Shown here in pieces: positions 6,795 to 14,251 of a stretch of 26,334 nt of DNA. The position numbers and the translations under genes are program-made. Each line of letters begins with the position of its first letter. Within the stretch, counting starts at the first letter, position 1. This stretch comes from UBA1227 sp045642705 (GTDB lineage: Bacteria; Bacillota; Clostridia; Oscillospirales; Acutalibacteraceae). The stretch is taken from positions 1-26,334 of the forward strand of contig JAZUJK010000023.1 of NCBI GenBank assembly GCA_045642705.1, given 5' to 3'. Below the pieces are notes generated by a model that did no database searches, was not told the DNA's origin, and saw only the letters and a list, made by a program, of their open reading frames with translations.

Positions 6795-6930
6795 GCTGTC
6801 CAACCTAAGACAGCAGGTGTCGAAAGACGTAACAGGCATTGACCTTACCTGCCGAGGAATGACGTATTTATAAAACATTTATGTTTTTAATGCCCTTCCT
6901 CGTCTTGTGAGGAAGGGCTTTTTAATATTC
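6795..6930 (+). promoter_or_regulatory. L10 leader (ribosomal autoregulatory 5' UTR)
   Basis: The 5' UTR of rplJ contains 'tgctgtccaacctaagacagcaggtg' and 'cttacctgccgaggaatga', the conserved elements of the L10 leader family, which binds the L10(L12)4 complex. A GCAGGT block (about 6813) pairs with ACCTGC (about 6847), and an outer GCTGTC/GACAGC helix is present. The leader ends in a terminator hairpin at 6892-6923. Confidence 0.88.
6892..6923 (+). terminator. Attenuator terminator in the L10 leader
   Basis: GCCCTTCCTC (6892-6901) pairs with GAGGAAGGGC (6909-6918) around a 7-nt loop, followed by five T. Upstream CGAGGAA (6853-6859) is exactly complementary to TTCCTCG (6897-6903) in the terminator's left arm, so an antiterminator is possible. 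This fits transcription attenuation controlled by L10/L12. Confidence 0.8.
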
Positions 6931-6946
6931 ATAGGAGGTGAATATT

Positions 6947-7468
6947 TTGCCAAGCGCAAACGTACTTGAATCAAAGAAACAAGCCGTAGCAGATCTTGCC
7001 GCTAAACTTAGCGCATCATGTGCAGGCGTACTCGTTGAATATAGCGGTGTTACAGTTGCTGACGATACCAAGCTCCGTGCTGACCTCCGTGCTGAAAACA
7101 TTGAGTATAAGGTTATTAAGAACACAATACTCAAGAGAGCAGCAGATGAGGCTGGTCTTGAAGGACTTGATGATGTTCTCAACGGTACAACAGCTATCGC
7201 AATTAGTAATGATGATCCAGTAGCTCCAGCAAGAATTCTTAAGAAGTTTGCTGATGCACACGACGGATTTAATTTGAAGAGCGGCTATATGGATGGCGCA
7301 GTAGTTGATCTTGATACACTTAATAGTATCGCAGCTCTCCCACCAAAGGATGTTCTTCTTGCAACAGTTTGCAACGCATTCAACGCACCTATCGCTTCAT
7401 TTGCTCGTGTTATTCAGGCAGTTGTTGATAAGAATGGTGAGGGTGAAGCTGTTGCAGCAGCAGAATAA
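6947..7468 (+). CDS. rplJ: 50S ribosomal protein L10
   Basis: 173 aa from the TTG at 6947 (MPSANVLESKKQAV). The strong AGGAGG at 6933-6938 sits 8 nt before this TTG, while the in-frame GTG at 6938 overlaps the ribosome-binding site itself and cannot be the start. The typical L10 body is present: 'VLVEYSGVTVADDTKLRADLR' and 'YKVIKNTILKRAA', with an acidic Ala-rich L12-binding C-terminus. L10 anchors the L7/L12 stalk and autoregulates through the leader upstream. rplL follows 41 nt later. Confidence 0.95.
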   Translation: MPSANVLESKKQAVADLAAKLSASCAGVLVEYSGVTVADDTKLRADLRAENIEYKVIKNTILKRAADEAGLEGLDDVLNGTTAIAISNDDPVAPARILKKFADAHDGFNLKSGYMDGAVVDLDTLNSIAALPPKDVLLATVCNAFNAPIASFARVIQAVVDKNGEGEAVAAAE

Positions 7469-7509
7469 TTTGTAAACAATTAACTTTTATTATAATGGAG
7501 GAAAATAAA

Positions 7510-7884
7510 ATGGCTTCAGAGAAAGTAACAGCTCTTCTTGAAGAGATTAAAACAATGTCAGTTCTTGAGCTTTCAGAGCTCGTTCATGCAGTAGAGGATG
7601 AATTCGGCGTATCAGCAGCAGCTGCAGTAGCAGTAGCAGCTCCAGCAGCAGGCGGAGCAGCAGCTGAAGAGAAGTCTGAGTTCGATGTTGAGCTTACAGA
7701 GGTAGGCGCTGAGAAGATTAAGGTTATCAAGGCAGTTCGTGAAATCACAGGTCTTGGTCTTGCTGAGGCAAAGGCTCTTGTTGATGGCGCTCCAAAGGTA
7801 ATCAAGGAAGCTGCAGGCAAGGATGAGGCTGAAGAAGCTAAGGCTAAGCTTGAAGAAGTTGGCGCTAAGGTTACACTTAAGTAA
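7510..7884 (+). CDS. rplL: 50S ribosomal protein L7/L12
   Basis: 124 aa from ATG 7510 (MASEKVTALLEEIKTMSVLE), with GGAGG at 7497-7501, 8 nt upstream. It has the N-terminal dimerisation helix, an Ala-rich hinge (~38-56) and the C-terminal factor-binding domain with 'EKIKVIKAVREITGLGLAEAKALVD'. L7/L12 recruits translation GTPases to the ribosome. It is the last gene before a strong terminator; rpoB, the frequent next gene in other bacteria, is not here. Confidence 0.97.
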   Translation: MASEKVTALLEEIKTMSVLELSELVHAVEDEFGVSAAAAVAVAAPAAGGAAAEEKSEFDVELTEVGAEKIKVIKAVREITGLGLAEAKALVDGAPKVIKEAAGKDEAEEAKAKLEEVGAKVTLK

Positions 7885-7903
7885 TTTAAGATTACAAGAA
7901 ATG

Positions 7904-7933
7904 CTCCCGAGTATTATACTCGGGAGTTTTTTT
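7904..7933 (+). terminator. Terminator after rplL
   Basis: A perfect 10-bp stem (CTCCCGAGTA, 7904-7913, with TACTCGGGAG, 7917-7926) has a 3-nt loop and seven T residues. It closes the ribosomal protein operon. Confidence 0.95.
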
Positions 7934-7944
7934 ATTTATTTCAG

Positions 7945-7973
7945 TTGTTAGATATTTTTTCCTGTGTTAAAAT
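7945..7973 (+). promoter_or_regulatory. Promoter for the FAD oxidoreductase gene
   Basis: TTGTTA (7945-7950), 17 bp, TAAAAT (7968-7973), with TG at 7965-7966 giving an extended -10. It lies just after the rplL terminator and 41 bp before the next start codon. Confidence 0.72.
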
Positions 7974-8013
7974 AGAAATGATTTATTTTTAAATTTATAT
8001 TGAGGTGAAAATA

Positions 8014-9414
8014 ATGGGTAAGAAAATTATCGTAGCTGGTGCTGGCCACGGCGGACTTACAGCAGCAGCTCTTCTTGCAGGAAAGGGATATGACGTAACA
8101 GTATACGAGCGCGGCAAGAAAGGCAAGCTCGGATATGACTGGACAGACATTTTCGATCCTAAGGCTCTTGATCTCGTTGGATGCCCACGTCCATCAGAGG
8201 ACAAGTTTGAGTGGAAAGTTGATATGACTTTCTGGGGCCCAGGTACTAAGGAATCTGCTAAGATTCGTCAGCGCGTTCCTAATGATCCAGAAGAGATGGA
8301 AATTAAGATGGAGCGTTCAGACATCTATGATATGCTCATCAATTTCGCTGAGTCTAAGGGCGCTAAGATTGTTTATAATACTAACATTACAGGTCCTATC
8401 ATGGATAAGGACCGTGTAATCGGTATTAAGACAGATAAGGGTGATATCCTTGGCGATATGATTATCGACTGCTGCGGATGTGAGTCACCAGTACGTGTAA
8501 ATCTTCCATCATATCTTGGAATTCAGAAGCATCCAAAATGGGGCGAGAAGTTCTATGTATATCGTGCATTCTATGATCTCCCTGTTGACATTAATACAGT
8601 TGATGACCTCTATAAGGTTACTCTCTTCCCAGACAAGGAGTCTGTAGGTATTGCTTGGATTGCATCTGAGGCTACAGAGAAAGAATCACATTCTGACCTT
8701 CTTGTTGGTCATATGGATAAGTTCACAGAGGAAGAGGCTCTTGAGCTCGCTGAGCGCTATAGAAAGGACAATCCTCAGCTCGGAACAAAGCAAAAGCGTG
8801 GCGGATATTTCACACTTATCCCTGTACGTCAGCCTCTTTCAATCATGGTTGCTAACGGCTATGCAGCTCTTGGTGATTCAGCATTCATGACAGTTCCTAT
8901 CATCGGTTCTGGTATCGGTAATGCTATTAAGAATTCTAAGATTCTTGCAGAGGTAATCGCATCAGATACAACTGAGACATATTCAGCTGAAACACTCTGG
9001 AAGTATCAGACAGAGTACTTCAACAAGATGGGTCGTCATATCGCTCCTCTTGCACTTGCTAAGCTCCTTCTTACAAGAGTTACACAGGACGAGCTCCGCT
9101 ATGCAATTGATGAGGGTATCATCACTCATTATGAGATGACAATCACAGCTAACCACACATCACTTTGGAAGTTCTTGCACTTTGATCCAAACCTTCCAAT
9201 CCGTGGCGTGAAGCTTGCTAAGAACCCTGGACTTCTCAAGAAGGCAGCTCCAGTTGTTGCTGATATTATCCAGTACTATATCGTTTCTTATCAGATTCCT
9301 AAGAACTACTCACGTGCAGCAGTTAAGGCATGGGCTAAGAAGTATGATAACGTATTTGAGAAGAGACTTCCTAAGGATAAAGTTGCAGCAGATGCAGCAT
9401 CTTACAACGACTAA
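8014..9414 (+). CDS. FAD-dependent oxidoreductase (geranylgeranyl-reductase/FixC-like fold)
   Basis: 466 aa from ATG 8014. A TGAGGTG ribosome-binding site at 8001-8007 makes this better than the in-frame GTG at 8005. The N-terminus is a dinucleotide-binding Rossmann motif with GAGHGG at 9-14 and an acidic/basic end to the second strand (VTVYERG). A second FAD-contact motif, 'AALGDSAFMTVPIIGSGIG', has Asp 288, typical of the GR2/p-hydroxybenzoate-hydroxylase-type family that includes geranylgeranyl reductases and FixC-like proteins. A C-terminal helical region of ~120 residues follows with no second recognisable domain. A cysteine-rich 'DCCGCES' lies near residues 154-160. The gene is alone between its own promoter and terminator. 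Codon use resembles the ribosomal protein genes, suggesting high expression. The substrate is unknown. Confidence 0.8.
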   Translation: MGKKIIVAGAGHGGLTAAALLAGKGYDVTVYERGKKGKLGYDWTDIFDPKALDLVGCPRPSEDKFEWKVDMTFWGPGTKESAKIRQRVPNDPEEMEIKMERSDIYDMLINFAESKGAKIVYNTNITGPIMDKDRVIGIKTDKGDILGDMIIDCCGCESPVRVNLPSYLGIQKHPKWGEKFYVYRAFYDLPVDINTVDDLYKVTLFPDKESVGIAWIASEATEKESHSDLLVGHMDKFTEEEALELAERYRKDNPQLGTKQKRGGYFTLIPVRQPLSIMVANGYAALGDSAFMTVPIIGSGIGNAIKNSKILAEVIASDTTETYSAETLWKYQTEYFNKMGRHIAPLALAKLLLTRVTQDELRYAIDEGIITHYEMTITANHTSLWKFLHFDPNLPIRGVKLAKNPGLLKKAAPVVADIIQYYIVSYQIPKNYSRAAVKAWAKKYDNVFEKRLPKDKVAADAASYND

Positions 9415-9428
9415 TAATTATTAAATTT

Positions 9429-9462
9429 GCACCCGAAAAGTTTGCTTTTCGGGTGCTTTTTT
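9429..9462 (+). terminator. Terminator after the FAD oxidoreductase gene
   Basis: A perfect 12-bp stem (GCACCCGAAAAG, 9429-9440, with CTTTTCGGGTGC, 9445-9456) has a TTTG loop and six T residues. Confidence 0.95.
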
Positions 9463-9474
9463 ATCTGTCTTATA

Positions 9475-9503
9475 TTTACATTTAAGGTATTATAATATAA
9501 TAT
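9475..9503 (+). promoter_or_regulatory. Probable promoter region for the gltX operon
   Basis: TTTACA at 9475-9480 is followed by overlapping TATAAT hexamers at 9491-9496 and 9496-9501. Neither has an ideal spacer from TTTACA (10 and 15 bp); TAATAT at 9498-9503 has 17 bp. The region clearly holds a promoter, but the exact -10 is ambiguous. Confidence 0.5.
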
Positions 9504-9570
9504 CTAATTATATATATTTATTAACATAGATTATTATGCGGTTTTATACCCATTTTTTAGGAGCATGATT

Positions 9571-11226
9571 ATGGATTTCGAAAAATTGGCGGAACTTTTA
9601 TTCCCAGATGTGGATAAAACTCCAGAGTATTATGAGGAGTTATTCCCAGACAGAGGTCTCCCTGAGGGAGCGCGTGTAACGCGCTTCGCTCCGTCGCCAA
9701 CGGGCTTTTTGCACATAGGTGGCTTGTTCTCAGGCCTTGTGTCTAAACTGACGGCTGATGTATCAGGCGGACAGTTTATCCTGAGAATTGAGGACACCGA
9801 TAAAAAGCGTGAAGTTGAAGACGGTGTATCTGGAATCATTAAGGGACTTAATGATTTCGGTATTGGGATTACAGAGGGTGTGACTGGTTATGGCACAGAG
9901 GTTGGTGCCTATGGCCCATATACACAGTCACAGCGTGCAGAGATATATCATTGCTTTGCCAAGATGCTTGTTCAAAAAGGAATGGCTTATCCTTGCTTCT
10001 GCAAACCAGAAGAGGTACAGGCTATACGTGAGCAGCAAGAGGCTGAGGGAGTTCTCCCAGGCTACTATGGCAAGTATGCTAAATGCCGTGATCTCACACT
10101 GGAAGAGATAAAAGAAAAGATCGATGCTGGAATACCTTATGTTGTTCGTTTCAGAAGCCCTGGTGATCCAGAGAAGAAAGTTGTTTTTGAGGATATGATC
10201 AAGGGAAAGATTGAAATGCCTGAGAATATCGTTGATATAGTTCTTCTAAAGGCTGACGGAATTCCAACATATCATTTTGCTCATTGCGTTGATGATCATC
10301 TCATGAGAACAACTCATGTTATCCGTGGCGATGAGTGGATATCATCAGTTCCAATCCATATTCAATTATTCAAGGCTTGCGAATTTAAAGTACCTAAGTT
10401 TTCACATATTGCTCCTATTATGAAACTTGATGATGGCAACAAGCGCAAGCTCTCCAAGAGAAAGGACCCAGAGGCAGCTGTTGAATATTATAACGAGGAA
10501 GGATATCCTAAGGAGTCTGTTCTTGAATATCTTCACACTCTGGTCAATTCAAACTTTGAGGAATGGAGACGTGCCAATAAGGAGGCACCACTTTCTGACT
10601 TCCCATTCAATCTCAAGAAGATGAGCGTATCTGGTGCTTTATTTGATCTTGCCAAGATGAATGATATTTCTAAGAATGTCATTTCAGTTATGGATGTTGA
10701 TACTGTACTTGATAGAACGCTTAAGTGGGCAGAACAATATAATCCAGAACTCTATAGTCTCTTAAATAATGATAAGGCTCGAGCACGAGCTATTCTCAAT
10801 ATAGACCGTGAGAATCCTAAGCCTCGTAAGGATATTGCAAAATGGTCTGATGTTCCAGAGTATCTTGCATATTGTTATAACGAACTCTATAAACCAGACT
10901 ATGATGTCCTTCCAGAACATATAAGCCATGAGGATGCAGTAGCAGTCCTCGATGCTTATAGAAAAGTATGGGATATCAATGATGATAAGGATACATGGTT
11001 CGCCAAGATGAAGGATATATGCGAACCCCTTGGCTTTACTCCAAATGTTAAGGAGTACAAGGCAAATCCTGATGCATATAAGGGCCATATTGGTGATGTG
11101 TCAACAATAGTTCGTGTTGCAGTGACATCGCGTACCAATACACCTGATTTATGTGAAATTATGAAAATTCTCGGTGTAGATGAAATAAATGCTCGCTTTG
11201 ATGCAGCAATTAGCAGATGGAAGTAG
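9571..11226 (+). CDS. gltX: Glutamyl-tRNA synthetase
   Basis: 551 aa from ATG 9571; AGGAG at 9559-9563 is 7 nt upstream, whereas the ATG at 9565 is too close. Class I aminoacyl-tRNA synthetase with 'RFAPSPTGFLHIGG' (HIGH-type motif at 48-51) and the KMSKS-type 'KRKLSKRK' at 291-298. It charges tRNA-Glu with glutamate. It is longer than the common ~480-aa bacterial GluRS, with a divergent C-terminal anticodon-binding part. glnS follows after 9 nt. Because a separate GlnRS is encoded next door, this enzyme need not misacylate tRNA-Gln, but discrimination cannot be read from the sequence by eye. It is the first gene of a seven-gene co-directional run. Confidence 0.93.
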   Translation: MDFEKLAELLFPDVDKTPEYYEELFPDRGLPEGARVTRFAPSPTGFLHIGGLFSGLVSKLTADVSGGQFILRIEDTDKKREVEDGVSGIIKGLNDFGIGITEGVTGYGTEVGAYGPYTQSQRAEIYHCFAKMLVQKGMAYPCFCKPEEVQAIREQQEAEGVLPGYYGKYAKCRDLTLEEIKEKIDAGIPYVVRFRSPGDPEKKVVFEDMIKGKIEMPENIVDIVLLKADGIPTYHFAHCVDDHLMRTTHVIRGDEWISSVPIHIQLFKACEFKVPKFSHIAPIMKLDDGNKRKLSKRKDPEAAVEYYNEEGYPKESVLEYLHTLVNSNFEEWRRANKEAPLSDFPFNLKKMSVSGALFDLAKMNDISKNVISVMDVDTVLDRTLKWAEQYNPELYSLLNNDKARARAILNIDRENPKPRKDIAKWSDVPEYLAYCYNELYKPDYDVLPEHISHEDAVAVLDAYRKVWDINDDKDTWFAKMKDICEPLGFTPNVKEYKANPDAYKGHIGDVSTIVRVAVTSRTNTPDLCEIMKILGVDEINARFDAAISRWK

Positions 11227-11235
11227 GATATAAAA

Positions 11236-12933
11236 ATGGCAGAAGAAATTAAAAATGTTGAAACGGAAGAGGTTGCTCCTTCCAATTTCATTCATGACTT
11301 TATAGATAAGGACTTGGCAGAAGGTGTCTATGACCGTGTGCAGACACGTTTTCCACCTGAGCCTAATGGATATCTCCATATTGGCCATGCCAAGGCTATT
11401 TGCATAAATTATTCAACTAAGAATAAATATCATGGCACATTCAATCTCCGCCTTGATGATACCAATCCTGGCAAAGAGGATGTTGAATATGCTGACTCAA
11501 TCCGTGAGGATATAGAGTGGCTTGTTGGTGAGTCTGTTCCACCAACACTCTATGCTTCTGATTATTTTGATTTTATGTATGAGATTGCTCTTCGCCTTAT
11601 CAAGAAAGGCAAAGCATATGTGTGCGACCTCTCTCCTGAGGAGATGAAGGAGTACCGCGGCACATTGACAGAGCCAGGCAAGAACAGCCCATACAGAGAT
11701 CGTAGCATAGAGGAGAACTTGGAACTCTTCCAGAGAATGACCGATGGCGAGTTCCCAGATGGTGCGCGCGTACTCCGTGCCAAGATTGATATGGCATCAC
11801 CTAATATGAATATGCGTGACCCAGTAATCTATCGTATTGCTCATTTGTCACACTACAAGCAGGGCGACAAATGGTGTGTATATCCTATGTATGACTTCGC
11901 TCATCCTCTTGAGGATGCCAAAGAAGGCGTTACACATTCACTTTGCTCACTCGAGTTTGAGAATCATCGTCCACTCTATGACTGGTTCCTCGACGAGGGC
12001 GACGTAGCCGAGGTGCTCGGCTGGCAGCGCCCACGTCAGATCGAGTTCGCAAGACTCAATCTCAACTACTGTGTTACATCTAAGCGCCGTTCTCTCTATC
12101 TCGTTAATAACGGATATGTAGACGGCTGGGATGACCCTCGTATGGTTACAATCAGTGGTATGAGACGCCGTGGCTTCCCAGCTGCAGCAATCCGTGATTT
12201 CTGTGAGAGAATCGGCGTATCCAAGGCATACTCAGTAGTTGATTTCGGATTACTTGAGGCTTGCGTACGTGACAATCTCAATGCCAATGCACCTCGTGCT
12301 ATGGCAGTGCTTCGTCCACTCAAGGTCGTAATTGATAACTATCCAGAGGGACAGACGGAAATAATTGAAGCACCAATTCATCCTGACAAGCCTGAGCTTG
12401 GAACAAGCAAGGTAACATTTAGCAAAGAAATCTATGTTGAACAGGATGACTTTATGATTGAACCGGTGAAGAAGTATTTCAGACTCTTCCCTGGCAATGA
12501 AGTAAGACTTAAATCTGCTTATTATATCACTTGCAACTCATATGAGCAGGATGAGAATGGCAATGTAACTTGTCTCCACTGCACATATGACCCAGAGAGC
12601 CGTGGTGGCGAAACACCTGACGGACGCAAGGTTCGCGGAACAATTCACTGGGTATCTGCAGACAATGCAGCAACTGTTGAAGTACGTCTCTATGATAGAC
12701 TCTTCAATGTTGAGAATCCATCAGATGATTCACATGAACTATGCGATTATCTCAATCCTAATTCACTCGAGATTTTGAGTGATGCCGTTTTAGATAAGTC
12801 ACTTGTTGATGGCTTAAAGCCAGGCGATGTATTCCAGTTCATGCGCAAGGGATATTATACAGTTGATAAATATTCAACTGGTGACAAGATAGTTTTCAAT
12901 AGAACAGTAGATCTCAATAGTTCTTGGAAATAA
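11236..12933 (+). CDS. glnS: Glutaminyl-tRNA synthetase
   Basis: 565 aa, close to the ~555 aa of E. coli GlnRS. It has the GlnRS-type opening 'RFPPEPNGYLHIGHAKAI' (HIGH at 48-51), 'NLRLDDTNPGKEDVEY', 'YPMYDFAHPLEDA', 'THSLCSLEFENHRPLYDW' and 'VDGWDDPRMVTISGMRRRG', all diagnostic for GlnRS rather than GluRS. The KMSKS-equivalent loop is VTSKRR at 280-285, with Thr where E. coli has Met. It attaches glutamine directly to tRNA-Gln. It begins 9 nt after gltX and is co-transcribed with it. Direct Gln charging alongside GluRS is a minority pattern in bacteria, where the GatCAB amidation route is common. Confidence 0.95.
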   Translation: MAEEIKNVETEEVAPSNFIHDFIDKDLAEGVYDRVQTRFPPEPNGYLHIGHAKAICINYSTKNKYHGTFNLRLDDTNPGKEDVEYADSIREDIEWLVGESVPPTLYASDYFDFMYEIALRLIKKGKAYVCDLSPEEMKEYRGTLTEPGKNSPYRDRSIEENLELFQRMTDGEFPDGARVLRAKIDMASPNMNMRDPVIYRIAHLSHYKQGDKWCVYPMYDFAHPLEDAKEGVTHSLCSLEFENHRPLYDWFLDEGDVAEVLGWQRPRQIEFARLNLNYCVTSKRRSLYLVNNGYVDGWDDPRMVTISGMRRRGFPAAAIRDFCERIGVSKAYSVVDFGLLEACVRDNLNANAPRAMAVLRPLKVVIDNYPEGQTEIIEAPIHPDKPELGTSKVTFSKEIYVEQDDFMIEPVKKYFRLFPGNEVRLKSAYYITCNSYEQDENGNVTCLHCTYDPESRGGETPDGRKVRGTIHWVSADNAATVEVRLYDRLFNVENPSDDSHELCDYLNPNSLEILSDAVLDKSLVDGLKPGDVFQFMRKGYYTVDKYSTGDKIVFNRTVDLNSSWK

Positions 12934-12954
12934 GAACAAAAGGAGCCGATGAAT

Positions 12955-14232
12955 ATGGCAAGAAAAGAAACAATTTGTATTCAAGGTGGATATGTACCAG
13001 GAAATGGCGAGCCTCGTCAAATTCCGATTATCCAGAGTACGACATTTAAATATGACAGTGCAAATGAGATGGCCAAATTATTTGATCTCGAATCAGATGG
13101 CTATTTCTACTCACGTTGTGGCAATCCAACTTGCGACATGGTCGCAGCCAAGATTGCAGAACTTGAGGGTGGCACAGCAGCATTGCTAACAGGCTCAGGC
13201 ATGTCAGCAAATTTCCTCGCATTCTTTAATATTGCAGGCTGCGGTGACCACGTAGTTGCAAGTTCTACAATCTATGGAGGAACTTACAATATTCTCTCAA
13301 CAACAATGAAGAGAATGGGCCTCAGTTGCACATTCGTAGATCCTGATTGCAGTGAAGAAGAATTGAATGCTGCATTCCAGGATAATACTAAGTTTGTATT
13401 TGGTGAGACAATTGCGAACCCTGCACTGACAGTGCTTGATATTGAAAAGTTCGCAAATGCAGCACACGCGCATGGCGTGCCTCTCATTGTTGATAATACA
13501 TTTGCAACACCAATCAATTGCAATCCATTTAAATTTGGTGCTGATATCATTACACATTCAACAACTAAATATATGGATGGACACGGCGCAACACTTGGCG
13601 GTTGTATTGTTGATTCTGGTAATTTTGATTGGACAAAATATCCTGACAAATATCCAGGACTTACAACACCTGATGAGAGCTATCATGGTGTTATCTATAC
13701 AGAGAAGTTTGGTATCGGTGGCGCTTATATCGCCAAGGCTAATGCTCAGCTGATGAGAGACCTTGGAACAGTACAGTCACCAACCAATGCATATATTTTG
13801 AATCTCGGTCTCGAGAGCCTTCCTGTACGTGTTGCACGCCATTGTGAGAACGCGCTGAAGATTGCAGAGGCACTTTCTAAGAATCCTAATGTAACTTGGG
13901 TAAATTATGCAGGACTTCCTGGCAACAAGTACTATGAGCGTGCTAAAAAATATATGCCAAATGGCACCTGTGGTGTTGTTTCATTTGGCATAAAGGGTGG
14001 CAAGCCTGCAGCAGAGAAGTTCATGGCAAATCTCAAAGTTGCATCTATTGAGACACATGTAGCTGATGCACGCACATGTTGCTTACATCCTGCATCTACA
14101 ACTCATAGACAGATGACAGACGAGGAACTAATTGCAGCAGGTGTTCCTGGTGATCTCATCCGCTATTCATGTGGTATTGAAAATGCTGACGATTTGATTG
14201 AGGACCTCGAACAAGCACTTGCAAGTATTTAA
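12955..14232 (+). CDS. metY: O-acetylhomoserine sulfhydrylase (PLP-dependent)
   Basis: 425 aa from ATG 12955; AGGAG at 12941-12945 is 9 nt upstream, better than the ATG at 12949 (3 nt). This is a Cys/Met metabolism PLP enzyme. The Schiff-base lysine is K205 in 'HSTTKYMDGHG', and the pocket motifs 'YSRCGNPTCDMVAAKIAELEG', 'GETIANP' and 'LIVDNTFATP' are intact. The ~425-aa length and 'KYMDGHG' block favour the MetY (O-acetylhomoserine + sulfide to homocysteine) branch over MetB/MetC. The expected donor is made by MetA, encoded two genes downstream. A 21-nt gap follows glnS. A related activity such as methanethiol use cannot be excluded. Confidence 0.9.
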   Translation: MARKETICIQGGYVPGNGEPRQIPIIQSTTFKYDSANEMAKLFDLESDGYFYSRCGNPTCDMVAAKIAELEGGTAALLTGSGMSANFLAFFNIAGCGDHVVASSTIYGGTYNILSTTMKRMGLSCTFVDPDCSEEELNAAFQDNTKFVFGETIANPALTVLDIEKFANAAHAHGVPLIVDNTFATPINCNPFKFGADIITHSTTKYMDGHGATLGGCIVDSGNFDWTKYPDKYPGLTTPDESYHGVIYTEKFGIGGAYIAKANAQLMRDLGTVQSPTNAYILNLGLESLPVRVARHCENALKIAEALSKNPNVTWVNYAGLPGNKYYERAKKYMPNGTCGVVSFGIKGGKPAAEKFMANLKVASIETHVADARTCCLHPASTTHRQMTDEELIAAGVPGDLIRYSCGIENADDLIEDLEQALASI

Positions 14233-14251
14233 TTTAGATTGAGTGATTAAA

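Noticed and set aside
6938..6946. GTG start for rplJ at 6938
   Set aside because: The codon overlaps the AGGAGG ribosome-binding site that serves the TTG at 6947.
9505..9570. T-box riboswitch ahead of gltX
   Set aside because: The leader is only about 65 nt, with no T-box sequence and no terminator hairpin.
12934..12954. SAM or other methionine riboswitch ahead of metY
   Set aside because: The glnS-metY gap is 21 nt and holds only a ribosome-binding site.
13284..13649. 121-aa open frame opposite metY
   Set aside because: It lies wholly antisense to a well-conserved enzyme gene, has no ribosome-binding site and shows no recognisable domain.
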